Part shown: positions 1 through 8,877 of the stretch, piece by piece
Layout of the letters: each line of letters begins with the position of its first letter
Position numbering within the stretch: position 1 is the first letter of the stretch
Assembly: GCA_031422315.1 (NCBI GenBank)
Contig: JANOQN010000053.1
Span: forward strand, 167,221-231,220
Length of the DNA: 64,000 nt
From: JANNYA01 sp031422315
GTDB taxonomy: Bacteria; Pseudomonadota; Gammaproteobacteria; Xanthomonadales; SZUA-5
Reading direction: 5' to 3'
The notes under the pieces: generated by a model
Database searches by the model: none
What the model saw: only the letters and a program-made list of their open reading frames with translations
Told to the model about the DNA's origin: nothing
Position numbers and translations under genes: made by a program

Positions 1-357
1 CTCAATGATATGGATCCAGAAAAGCACGAAACCATTCAAGCGGACAGCTTTGAGTTCCTCGAAAATTCCAGCGCGCAGTTTGATTTGATCTACCTCGACC
101 CGCCGACCTTTAGTAACTCTAAACGCACGGATCGGGTGCTGGATCTGGAAACCGACCACGTCGAACTCATCGATAAAACCATGCAGCGGCTCAGTGCTAG
201 CGGCGAACTTATTTTCGTGACCAACGCGAAAAAGCTCAAGCTTGCCCCGGCGCTAGCGGAGCGCTACAGCATTCACGACATCAGCCAAAAAACCCTGCCG
301 CCCGATTATGAGCGGCATGCGGATATCCATCGGGCTTGGAGTTTGAGGAGGCGGTAA
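1..357 (+). CDS. rlmL: 23S rRNA guanine methyltransferase RlmL/RlmKL, C-terminal end (partial)
   Basis: Only the last 118 codons are present; the frame is open to the left edge, so the gene begins outside the window. The visible part matches the C-terminal (RlmK-type) methyltransferase domain of the bifunctional RlmKL enzyme, which makes m7G2069 and m2G2445 in 23S rRNA. The catalytic motif LDPPTFSNSKR lies near residues 32-42 of the visible part and is followed by the usual strand and helix pattern ending in the IHRAW segment. The gene ends in TAA directly before a HicB-like relic and the BREX operon, so this looks like the chromosomal edge next to a defence island. Confidence 0.9.
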   Translation, partial: LNDMDPEKHETIQADSFEFLENSSAQFDLIYLDPPTFSNSKRTDRVLDLETDHVELIDKTMQRLSASGELIFVTNAKKLKLAPALAERYSIHDISQKTLPPDYERHADIHRAWSLRRR

Positions 358-381
358 CAATCGCTATTCAATCTCTCAATT

Positions 382-603
382 AAAAAACGACGCTCGAGTT
401 ACGGAGCTTTTGTTCCCGATTTACCAGGTTGCAGTGCCGTCGATGAAACTGCTGAGACCGAAGTCGTTTCGTTAATCCAAGCAGCCGATCAATTTCACCT
501 GGAAGATTACAAGGCGAAAGCCAATCCACACTTCATTCTGATCAACACGAACACCTGTCGAATGATAAAGCGCGGCGAAGGCCATAAAAATTCCGTAAGC
601 TAA
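382..603 (+). pseudogene. HicB-like antitoxin relic
   Basis: This stretch has no usable start codon. The frame continuing after the rlmL stop encodes SYGAFVPDLPGCSAV from about position 397, then a helix ending in AADQFHLEDYK. That is the core of HicB antitoxins (YGAxVPDLPGC, then a helix with F/YLE). The N-terminal strand and start are missing, no DNA-binding domain follows, and no HicA partner is visible on either side. The frame closes with TAA at 601-603, 57 bases before brxA. I read it as a remnant of an older toxin-antitoxin locus at this integration site. It accounts for the only gap of about 300 bases in the window. Confidence 0.6.
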
Positions 604-660
604 TGGCTCTCGCCTTTATCAAATGTAGGCGTTCACTACCGCCTGCACGGAAAATTTATC

Positions 661-1494
661 TTGCTTTCAACTTTACAAATCATTAATGCGGGCTCTTTGA
701 GCGAAAATGCAATCATCGCTTTCCCGTCTGAATCGGTATTTCTAGAAGCATTTGGATTGAAATTCTCAGATGGTGGTCCCCACATTAGCCGGACCATCAT
801 GTTGGCCGAACTGAAAACCGTCCTAACTGAGGTTCCAGTTGGTTCAAACCCTTCGGCCTACCGAGAGGCGATTCTGGAGCGAAATGTTCTTGATAAGTCC
901 ACCGATAGCACCCGAAAGGAGTCGCTACGTCGTCTTCGTGAACTCTATGCCCTTGATGGGGGAACACCACTTTTTGCAATGCTGCGCAAGCTACATTCCA
1001 TTGATCCAACCAGCTTACCTCTACTCGCACTTCAAGTGACATGGGCACGCGATCCACTCTTTAGGGCAACAACTGCACCAGTCCTTGCGGCATCAGAAGG
1101 AAATCGAGTTGAGACTACCCGCTTGGCGCAATCGTTGGAAGCAACATATGGAGCGCAGTACTCAGCATTGAGCCGAAATCAGACAGCGCGCCATGCGGCG
1201 TCTTCTTGGACGCAAGCAGGCTATCTTTTCGGTCGTGCAAAAAAGACGCGAATGCGCACCGAACCCACTCCTGCATCTGTGGCTATGGCGTTGGCGATTG
1301 GAAATGTTGCGGGTTATTTTGGCACCGCAGTCTTCTCAAACCCCTGGTGCCAGTTGCTCGACATAGGCGCCGACCGAGCGAGAAGATTGGGCCAGGACGC
1401 CCATAAAGTCGGCCTACTAAACCTCCGCGCTATTGGCGATGTTGTTGAGTTGAGCTTTCCATTATTTGCCGATATTCAGGGTTTTACCTCGTGA
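661..1494 (+). CDS. brxA: BREX protein BrxA (DUF1819)
   Basis: First gene of the BREX operon. The protein (277 aa) carries the DUF1819 pattern: ISRTIMLAEL near residues 43-52, then a NVL.KST.STR segment and LRELYALD near residues 92-99. BrxA is a small DNA-binding protein of type 1 BREX, required for defence in some systems. The start is a TTG at 661; the next in-frame ATG would cut into the conserved ISRTIML motif, so TTG is preferred although the upstream Shine-Dalgarno (CGGAAA) is weak. It overlaps brxB by four bases. Base composition looks more AT-rich than the neighbouring rlmL, fitting horizontal acquisition. Confidence 0.85.
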   Translation: MLSTLQIINAGSLSENAIIAFPSESVFLEAFGLKFSDGGPHISRTIMLAELKTVLTEVPVGSNPSAYREAILERNVLDKSTDSTRKESLRRLRELYALDGGTPLFAMLRKLHSIDPTSLPLLALQVTWARDPLFRATTAPVLAASEGNRVETTRLAQSLEATYGAQYSALSRNQTARHAASSWTQAGYLFGRAKKTRMRTEPTPASVAMALAIGNVAGYFGTAVFSNPWCQLLDIGADRARRLGQDAHKVGLLNLRAIGDVVELSFPLFADIQGFTS

Positions 1495-2048
1495 ATTCTA
1501 TTGATCGTTTACTGGTCAACTATGTGTGCCAATTGCGTTTGCCTTGGGCGCCGAACCTAGCGGGTAAACAACGCGTTTGGTTTGCAGTCTATCCGCCGAA
1601 TGAAGAGCGACGGGTTAGGGCGCACGTTCAGAAGTTTGAAACGACAACATTGGAAACTCAGCACGGCTGGTCGGTAGTCGACTTGACCAACGTGTTTCCG
1701 GATTGGCTCGCCGGCTACGAGTATCGAGAAGCGATTTTTAAAGAACCTGAGTTCTTCAGTGCTAATACTGAGCTAGAAGACCTCGCAGTCGCGCGTGTGC
1801 GCGCCGCGTGTACGAATGAGGACATTGATGCCTCCAGCGTTGTCGCAATTGTTGGGCTCGCGAGTTTGTTTGATTTTATCCGAGTATCAAATTTGATAGA
1901 CCGCGTTGAAGACACTATCCGTGGCCGCCTGTTGGTGCTATTTCCGGGTGAATATATGGGGAATGTTTATCGTTTTATGGACGCGCGCGAGGGCTTTAAC
2001 TACATGGCTGTTCCCATTACCACCACCGAGAGCTTTATCAGCCCATGA
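1491..2048 (+). CDS. brxB: BREX protein BrxB (DUF1788)
   Basis: 185 aa protein of the DUF1788 family, a standard type 1 BREX component of unclear biochemical role. Diagnostic segments are SLFDFIRVSNLI near residue 125 and the C-terminal LLVLFPGEYMGNVYRFMDA, which is strongly conserved in BrxB. It starts at a GTG that overlaps the brxA stop (GTGA) and ends overlapping the brxC start (ATGA), so translation is probably coupled through brxA-brxB-brxC. No signal peptide or membrane segment is seen. Confidence 0.87.
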   Translation: MNSIDRLLVNYVCQLRLPWAPNLAGKQRVWFAVYPPNEERRVRAHVQKFETTTLETQHGWSVVDLTNVFPDWLAGYEYREAIFKEPEFFSANTELEDLAVARVRAACTNEDIDASSVVAIVGLASLFDFIRVSNLIDRVEDTIRGRLLVLFPGEYMGNVYRFMDAREGFNYMAVPITTTESFISP

Positions 2049-5000
2049 GCAACCGTAGCCTTTACTTCCGCGATCCAACAACGCATGAGATGCTCAATAA
2101 TGGCGTTTCCAAGGTTTCTGAACTTGGCGATGACGCAACTCAGATCAAAACGCTGCGCTTCGAGCTTCAGAACTTCGTCTGCGACGGCGAATATGCGCGC
2201 GGCATGGCGCGGATTTTAGGCGCCTATTTAAATGGACTTGGTCAGCGGGAGCAAAAGGCCGTTTGGGTTAGCGGCTTCTTTGGTAGCGGTAAGTCGCACC
2301 TCGTCAAAGTGTTGCGCTATTTGTGGGAAGACTACAAATTTATTGACGGCGCCACCGCGCGCGCGCTAGTCACTTTGCCCGCCGAGATCTCTGATTTGTT
2401 AGCCGAGGTGAGTACACGCAGCAAGCCCTTAGGCGGGATGCGCGCAGCAGCAGGCACGCTCGGTGCAGGTTCTATGGAAAACGTCCGGCTTGCCTTTATG
2501 CAACTGATATTGCGTGCGGCATTGTTGCCCGAGAACCTTGCGCAGGCGCAATTTATCCTGTGGCTGCGATCTTCTGGCTTGGAAGCTAAAGTTGAGCTGG
2601 CGCTCAAGCAACAAAATCGTGTTCTTTTAACCGAAGTGCGAAGCCTGAAGCTCTCGGTGCCCTTGGCTGATGCACTGGTTGCGGCTGAGCCCAAATACAG
2701 CAACGCCGCCAACGCGCAAGCGGCAATCCGTGACCAGTTCAAAGACAACAATTCGCCCACGATTGATGACGCTCTTGACGTGCTCAAGCAAATTTTTGGC
2801 AAAAATGGCCAGCTTCCCTGCACGCTCTTGGTTGTCGATGAGATCCAGCAGTTCATCGGTGAAAAGATATTACGAGCAAACGATGTTCAGGAAATTGTCG
2901 AGCACTGCTGCACCGATCTTGCCAGCCGCTTGCTATTTGTCGGCACTGGGCAGTCGGCTTTAAACAATACGCCCGGCCTGCAGCGTTTGCAGGCGCGCTT
3001 TACTGTGCCGGTACAACTCAAAGATACGGATGTAGAAAGCGTCATTCGACAGACGGTTTTGCGCAAAAAGCCAGAGCAAGAAGCCACCATTACAGCGGCC
3101 ATGAATGCGAATCAGGGCGAACTAGCGCGGCATCTGCAAAATACCCGGCTAGCGGCGACCCAGGCCGACAATGAATTTTTTGTCGCCGACTACCCCTTGC
3201 TGCCAACCCGTCGGCGTTTTTGGGAAAAAGTGCTTCGCAATACCGACAATTCCGGCACCAAAGCGCAACTTCGCTCGCAGCTGCAGATTGTTTTTGAGGC
3301 GACTAAGCAGAGCGCTTCCGCTCCGGTCGGCACGGTGGTTGCCACGGATTTCCTATACGACCAAATCTCAACTGATCTGCTCAATTCCGGCGAGCTGGAA
3401 AAAGAGTACGACGAAATCATCCGCAAACAGCGTGACGGCACGCCAGAGGGTGCTCTGCGTTCCAGCATTTGCGCACTAATTTTCCTGACTGGCAAACTGC
3501 CGCGCACGCCTGGGGCAGACGACGGCGTGCGCGCAAACGCGGAAACGCTGGTGGATTTGCTGATTACTGATCTTAAACATGACCGCCCCAAGCTCGAACA
3601 GTTGGTCCCCAAACTGCTCAATGCCCTGGCAGACGGTGGTCACCTGATGGCGGTGGAATCTGAGTACCGTTTGCAAACCCGCGAGGGCGTAGCCTGGACA
3701 CAGGATTACAATCGCCGCCGCACCGCCGCACTCAGTGACGACCAACGCATCAGTTCGCGCCGAGCTGAACTATTGCGTGATGCCACCAAACTAGCGCTCA
3801 AACCCGTGGCTTGGCAATTAGGCGCATCTGCAGATAAACGCCGGCCAATCCTTGAGCTTTCGTCGTCTCGACCAAGTTCCAGCAGCGAAGAGGTTACGCT
3901 CTGGCTGCGCGATGGCTGGAACGACGATGAAACTTCAGTGCGTAACGATGCGCGCGCAGCTGGAGTTGACAGCCCCATGTTGTTTGGCTTTCTACCACGG
4001 CTGCATCATGAAGAGCTAAAGCAAGCTATTGCCTCACATATCGCAGCTCAGGAAACACTCGATGCCCGTGGCCCAGCACCTAACTCCGAAGCTGTCGAAG
4101 CGCGCAAGGCAATCGAGACGCATCTTGAGATTGCCCGACATCGAATCCAGCAGCTGCTCGGCAACATTGTTGGCGCTGCCAAAGTTTGTCTAGGCGGTGG
4201 TCAGGAAGCGAATGGCGTTGAGCTGGCAGACAAAGTGCAAGAGTCAGGTGAAAGCGCGCTCGTACGGCTGTTTCCACGATTTTCTGAGGCGGATCATGCG
4301 AACTGGGGGCAGGTTGTGAGTCGTGCGCGCGGTGGCGATGTGGGTGCGTTGGCGCAGGTCGGTTATCCGGGCAACCCTATCCAACACCCCGTTTGTCGTG
4401 CCTTGCTTGAGTTCATCGGCGCGGGCAAAAAGGGCAAAGACTTGCGTGATCAGTTTAAAGCCGCGCCCTTTGGTTGGCCGCAGGACGCCATTGATGGTGC
4501 GTTGTTTGTCATGCTGGTCGCGGGCAATCTACGTGCTACCAATAACGGCCAGCCAGCGCTGGCATCTTTGCCGCAAAACCAAATCGGTGTTGCGAGCTTT
4601 TACGTGGACGTGCCGCCGCTGGATGTGAAGCAGCGGCTTGATTTGAAAGCGCTGTTTCAGAAGGTCAGCGTTAGCACCCAAAACGGCAAAGAGTCGGACG
4701 CCGCTGTCGAGTTCCTCAACAAGCTACTTGCCATGGCCGAAGCTGCAGGCGGTGCTGCACCAAGCCCGGCCGCGCCTGACACGCGTGACGTGCGCGCGCT
4801 GCAAATGCTCAATGGCAACGCGCAGCTACTGAGTATTCACGAGCAAAAAGACGACTTAGCTGCCAAAGCGGTGGCCTGGAAAAAGTGTGCTGATGCGATC
4901 AGCAAGCGTTGGCCGGCATGGGAACGTTTGCAAAACTTCCAGAGTTTTGCGGTTGGCTTAGCGCAAGCCGATGAGTGCGCGGACTCAATCGCTGCCATCG

Positions 5001-5479
5001 TCAGCGGCCGCAGTTTGTTGAGTGAACCTGACCCGGTTCCAGAATTGACCAAGCAGCTTACGAGCGCCTTGCGTGATTCCATAGGTAAGTTACAAGATGA
5101 ACTCGCGCAGGCGTTTGCTGTGGGCGCGGCAAGGCTAAGCGCTGCATCAGTATGGAAAAGTCTGACTGATGAACAGCGCGCTGCTGTTGAAGTTGGGAGC
5201 CATCTTGCAGCGCCGCCTAAAGCGGCAATTGGCACGGACGACGAAATTCTGGAGGCCCTGCGCGCCCGCACGTTGACTGACCGGCGTAATTTGCTGGATG
5301 CCGTGCCGCAACGCTTTGCCCGTGCGCTGGAAGAAGCGAACAAACTCGCCACGCCGGAAGCGGTGCGCTGTATTTTGCCCGGCGCCACGATTAAGACGTT
5401 ACCCGAACTCGACGCCTGGATTGCAGGTGTAAGGCAACAAGTCGAAGCCAAGCTCAAAAATGGGCCCGTGATTTTATGA
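2045..5479 (+). CDS. brxC: BREX ATPase BrxC
   Basis: Large P-loop ATPase (1144 aa, within the usual 1100-1250 aa range). The Walker A motif GFFGSGKSH sits at about residues 77-85 and the Walker B motif LLVVDEIQQF at about residues 259-268. The rest is the long helical body typical of BrxC (DUF499/DUF6079-like). In type 1 BREX BrxC is essential for defence and methylation and probably acts with PglZ and BrxB in a multi-protein complex. Start ATG overlaps the brxB stop and the stop overlaps the pglX ATG, both as ATGA. Long antisense open frames inside this gene are composition shadows. Confidence 0.92.
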   Translation: MSNRSLYFRDPTTHEMLNNGVSKVSELGDDATQIKTLRFELQNFVCDGEYARGMARILGAYLNGLGQREQKAVWVSGFFGSGKSHLVKVLRYLWEDYKFIDGATARALVTLPAEISDLLAEVSTRSKPLGGMRAAAGTLGAGSMENVRLAFMQLILRAALLPENLAQAQFILWLRSSGLEAKVELALKQQNRVLLTEVRSLKLSVPLADALVAAEPKYSNAANAQAAIRDQFKDNNSPTIDDALDVLKQIFGKNGQLPCTLLVVDEIQQFIGEKILRANDVQEIVEHCCTDLASRLLFVGTGQSALNNTPGLQRLQARFTVPVQLKDTDVESVIRQTVLRKKPEQEATITAAMNANQGELARHLQNTRLAATQADNEFFVADYPLLPTRRRFWEKVLRNTDNSGTKAQLRSQLQIVFEATKQSASAPVGTVVATDFLYDQISTDLLNSGELEKEYDEIIRKQRDGTPEGALRSSICALIFLTGKLPRTPGADDGVRANAETLVDLLITDLKHDRPKLEQLVPKLLNALADGGHLMAVESEYRLQTREGVAWTQDYNRRRTAALSDDQRISSRRAELLRDATKLALKPVAWQLGASADKRRPILELSSSRPSSSSEEVTLWLRDGWNDDETSVRNDARAAGVDSPMLFGFLPRLHHEELKQAIASHIAAQETLDARGPAPNSEAVEARKAIETHLEIARHRIQQLLGNIVGAAKVCLGGGQEANGVELADKVQESGESALVRLFPRFSEADHANWGQVVSRARGGDVGALAQVGYPGNPIQHPVCRALLEFIGAGKKGKDLRDQFKAAPFGWPQDAIDGALFVMLVAGNLRATNNGQPALASLPQNQIGVASFYVDVPPLDVKQRLDLKALFQKVSVSTQNGKESDAAVEFLNKLLAMAEAAGGAAPSPAAPDTRDVRALQMLNGNAQLLSIHEQKDDLAAKAVAWKKCADAISKRWPAWERLQNFQSFAVGLAQADECADSIAAIVSGRSLLSEPDPVPELTKQLTSALRDSIGKLQDELAQAFAVGAARLSAASVWKSLTDEQRAAVEVGSHLAAPPKAAIGTDDEILEALRARTLTDRRNLLDAVPQRFARALEEANKLATPEAVRCILPGATIKTLPELDAWIAGVRQQVEAKLKNGPVIL

Positions 5480-8400
5480 GCAGCCTGACCAAGCTGCTGC
5501 GTAATCAACTAGATAGTGCTGTGAAGCAAGCCCGCAAACTTTCCGAAGCGGGTGCGCGCCATGCGCTCGAAGCACTGGCGGTGCACGAGTCTGACCCTTA
5601 TCCACACATGGATGCCACGTTGCGTAACCTGCGGCTGCAACTGCGAGCGCAAGCGAAGCAGTTGGGGGATACGGAAAGCCGCAGCAGGGCGGGCACCTAC
5701 GAAATTAAGCACCTTGCTGAAAAGCTGGCTTATGACCAATGGCACCGCTTGCTGTTTGCGCGTTACCTACTGGAAAACAATCTACTGATTTCACCAGAGC
5801 ACGAAGTGGCCGTCTCACTGCACGATTGCGAAGAGCTGGCTGCATCAGAAGGACTGAAAGACGCCTGGGCAGTTGCTGCGCGTTTCGCGGCCAAGGAGCT
5901 GCCCGAAATCTTCCGCGCGGACGATCCTGCAGGCGCGGTAGAGCTGTCAGTGAATGACCGCAAGCCGCTTATTGCGTTGGTTACTGGGTTGGCCGTAGAA
6001 GTATTCACCGCTAGCGACAGCCTAGGCTGGTGCTACCAGTTTTGGCAGGCCGAGCGCAAGCAAGAAGTGAACGACGCGGGCAACAAAATCGGTGCAGATG
6101 AACTGCCTGCGGTCACGCAACTGTTCACCGAGGATTACATGGTGGACTTCCTGCTGGATAACACGCTCGGTGCATGGTACGCCGGAAAAGTGCTTGCTGT
6201 GAATCCCAAGCTGGCTGAAAGCACCCAGAGTGAAGTCGAACTGCGGCAGGCCGCAGCACTACCGGGTTGCCCATGGAATTATCTGCGCTTTATCAAGAGC
6301 GACGATGGCAAATGGACGCCCGCCGCGGGCACGTTCGGCGGCTGGCCAAAAGCCGCGAAAGAACTAAAATGCCTCGACCCATGCATGGGCAGCGGGCATT
6401 TTGTGGTGGCGATGTTCGAGCGGCTGGTGGCCTTGCGTCTATCCGAGGAAGCGCTGGATGAAACTGCGGCCGTCTCAGCTGTTATTGCTGAAAATCTATT
6501 CGGCTTAGAAATCGATCCACGCTGCACCCAAATTGCCGCGTTCAATTTAGCGCTAACAGCATGGAAACGTGTCGGGCATTGCTCGCTGCCGCCGATGAAT
6601 TTGGCCTGTTCCGGGCTCGCGCCGCGCGCAAAAAAGGCAGATTGGTTAGCGCTTGCGGGCAACAACCTTCGCCTAATGCAGGGTATGGAACGGCTGTACG
6701 CACTTTTCAATGACGCGCCGGTTTTAGGCTGCCTGATCAATCCGCGCTTGAGCATTGATGATTTGTATGTCGCTGATTATCAGGAGTTGCAGCCACTATT
6801 GCAGCAAGCGATGGCGCAGGAGGCGACCGATGATGTAGCGCATGAGATGGCGGTGACGGCGCGCGGCCTAGCTAAGGCGGCGGAAGTTCTCGCCGGCCGG
6901 TTCACGCTCGTCGCCACCAACGTGCCTTACCTCGGACGCGGTAAGCAGGATGAGGTGCTTCAAGATTACTGTGAGCGAGTTTATCCAGATTCAAAAGCTG
7001 ACCTAGCAACATGTTTCATCGAACGTTGCCTTGAGTTCAGCTCTTCTAGGGGCAGCGTATCCCTTGTTACGCCCCAAAATTGGTTGTTCTTGGGGACGTA
7101 CAAGCATCTAAGAAAGCAGCTTTTGCGACAAACTAGTTGGGATTTGATAACCAGATTAGGAGTGAGGGGATTTCAGACCCCAATGTATGATTTCAATGTG
7201 ATGTTGCTGATCTGCACCAGAGCAGCTGTTCAGAGCGGTCATTCTTTTTGCGGCCTTGATGTTGGGGATAGATTAACCCCTAAACTCAAGTCTATTGGGC
7301 TTAGAGAGGTCGCGATAAGAGGCATCAATCAAGATCAGCAGACCGAAAATCCAGACTCACGCATTAGCTTCGAAGAACATTTTGGTGGCAAGTTGCTAAA
7401 TGTATACGCGTCCACTGGCACGGGAATGCAGACTTTTGACCTGCCCAGATTCGTCTTAAAGCATTGGGAGATTCAAGAGTTTGCCGATACTTGGATGCCG
7501 TCACAATCCACAGTTGAGGAATCCAGACACTTCGGAGGATTGAGCGATGCGGTTAGGTGGGAGGATGGGCGAGGTGCTTTGTTCCGCCTTATGGAAGACT
7601 TAGCTGCCCAAGGCTACAGTAGCGGAATTTGGCGCGCGGGTTCACAGTTCTGGGGAAAGCTAGGTGTCTTGGTTAGTCTGATGGGAGACTTGCCGGTAAC
7701 TTTTTATCTCGGCACGCCGTTCAATCAGAACACCGGCGTTCTTATTCCCAGCGATGGGGAAACCCTTATGGCCATTTGGTGCTTCTGCCAATCGGGTCAG
7801 ATGGGGCGTCAAGTTCGGGCTATTGATCAGTCGTTGAAAGTAACCAATGCGACTGTGGGGAAGATCCCCTTCGAATTGGCGCACTGGCAAAAGGTGGCGG
7901 CGGAGAAATATCCCCATGGATTGCCGAAGCCGTTTTCCAACGACCCGACGCAATGGCTGTTCAATGGCCACCCTGCCGGTTCAGACCAGCCCTTGCACGT
8001 GGCCGTAGCGCGCTTGCTCGGCTACAAGTGGCCGCGTCAGACCGGTTCAAGTTTTCCCGATTGCCCGGCGCTTAGTCCTGATGGTCTGGAAAAGCTGGCG
8101 GATGACGATGGCATCGTGCCTATCAGCCCCACTAAAGGTGAAGGCCCGGCCGCTGAACGCCTGCGCGAACTACTCGCGCGTGCTTTTGGCGCGGATTGGA
8201 ATGCCACTCGGCAGGAAGAATTGCTCGCCCAGGTGGATTACGCGGGCGCTTCGCTAGAAGACTGGTTGCGTAACGGTTTTTTCGAGCAGCATTGCGCGCT
8301 GTTCCAGCATCGCCCCTTCATCTGGGACGGGCTTAAGAACGGTTTCAGCGCGCTGGTGAATTATCATCGCCTGGATCACGCAAATTTAGAAAAGCTGACC

Positions 8401-8877
8401 TACGCGTATTTGGGCGATTGGATACGCCGCCAACAAGCTGCTGTAGACGCGGGCGAAGCGGGCAGCGACGCACGCCTTGAGGCCGCCAAACGCTTACAGG
8501 CCCGGCTAAAGCTGATTTTGGAAGGCGAGCCGCCGTTTGATATCTTCGTGCGCTGGAAGGCGCTTGCAAATCAAGCGATAGGCTGGCACCCCGACTTAAA
8601 CGACGGCGTCCGCATGAATATCCGGCCGTTTCTAAGCCTTGATATTCCAGGCGGCAAAAAAGGCGCAGGCATTCTGCGCAGTAAGCCCAACATCAAATGG
8701 GACAAAGATCGCGGCAAAGAACCGGTGCGGTCACAAGCTGAATTTCCCTGGTTCTGGGGTTGGGACGAGCAAAAGCTAGACTTCAAGGGCGTTGGCAAAC
8801 AATCCGATGGCAATCGCTGGAATAGTTTGCACTACAGCAATGCCGTCAAACACGCGGCGCAATTGGCGAAAAAATGA
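5476..8877 (+). CDS. pglX: BREX adenine-specific DNA methyltransferase PglX
   Basis: N6-adenine methyltransferase (1133 aa) that marks host DNA in BREX and sets target specificity. SAM-binding motif I is DPCMGSGHF at about residues 300-308. Motif IV is NVPY at about residues 482-485, within ATNVPYLGRGKQ, where the family norm is NPPY/F. From about position 6960 to 7860 the DNA becomes clearly more AT-rich by eye and loses the dense antisense open frames found on both sides. This covers the region after motif IV where target-recognition elements are expected, so a swapped specificity segment is likely. The C-terminal part (from about residue 800) returns to GC-rich coding. Coupled by ATGA overlaps to brxC and the following nuclease gene. 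Confidence 0.92.
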   Translation: MSSLTKLLRNQLDSAVKQARKLSEAGARHALEALAVHESDPYPHMDATLRNLRLQLRAQAKQLGDTESRSRAGTYEIKHLAEKLAYDQWHRLLFARYLLENNLLISPEHEVAVSLHDCEELAASEGLKDAWAVAARFAAKELPEIFRADDPAGAVELSVNDRKPLIALVTGLAVEVFTASDSLGWCYQFWQAERKQEVNDAGNKIGADELPAVTQLFTEDYMVDFLLDNTLGAWYAGKVLAVNPKLAESTQSEVELRQAAALPGCPWNYLRFIKSDDGKWTPAAGTFGGWPKAAKELKCLDPCMGSGHFVVAMFERLVALRLSEEALDETAAVSAVIAENLFGLEIDPRCTQIAAFNLALTAWKRVGHCSLPPMNLACSGLAPRAKKADWLALAGNNLRLMQGMERLYALFNDAPVLGCLINPRLSIDDLYVADYQELQPLLQQAMAQEATDDVAHEMAVTARGLAKAAEVLAGRFTLVATNVPYLGRGKQDEVLQDYCERVYPDSKADLATCFIERCLEFSSSRGSVSLVTPQNWLFLGTYKHLRKQLLRQTSWDLITRLGVRGFQTPMYDFNVMLLICTRAAVQSGHSFCGLDVGDRLTPKLKSIGLREVAIRGINQDQQTENPDSRISFEEHFGGKLLNVYASTGTGMQTFDLPRFVLKHWEIQEFADTWMPSQSTVEESRHFGGLSDAVRWEDGRGALFRLMEDLAAQGYSSGIWRAGSQFWGKLGVLVSLMGDLPVTFYLGTPFNQNTGVLIPSDGETLMAIWCFCQSGQMGRQVRAIDQSLKVTNATVGKIPFELAHWQKVAAEKYPHGLPKPFSNDPTQWLFNGHPAGSDQPLHVAVARLLGYKWPRQTGSSFPDCPALSPDGLEKLADDDGIVPISPTKGEGPAAERLRELLARAFGADWNATRQEELLAQVDYAGASLEDWLRNGFFEQHCALFQHRPFIWDGLKNGFSALVNYHRLDHANLEKLTYAYLGDWIRRQQAAVDAGEAGSDARLEAAKRLQARLKLILEGEPPFDIFVRWKALANQAIGWHPDLNDGVRMNIRPFLSLDIPGGKKGAGILRSKPNIKWDKDRGKEPVRSQAEFPWFWGWDEQKLDFKGVGKQSDGNRWNSLHYSNAVKHAAQLAKK

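Noticed and set aside
1..1494. rlmL, the HicB relic and brxA all share one reading frame, which could suggest a single interrupted gene
   Set aside because: The three parts belong to unrelated families and are separated by stops at 355 and 601; a shared frame has a one-in-nine chance and means nothing by itself.
4837..5508. Antisense open frame of 223 codons within brxC (also 2332-2856 and 6279-6755)
   Set aside because: These lie opposite strongly conserved BREX coding sequence and have no recognisable domain; they reflect codon-position composition.
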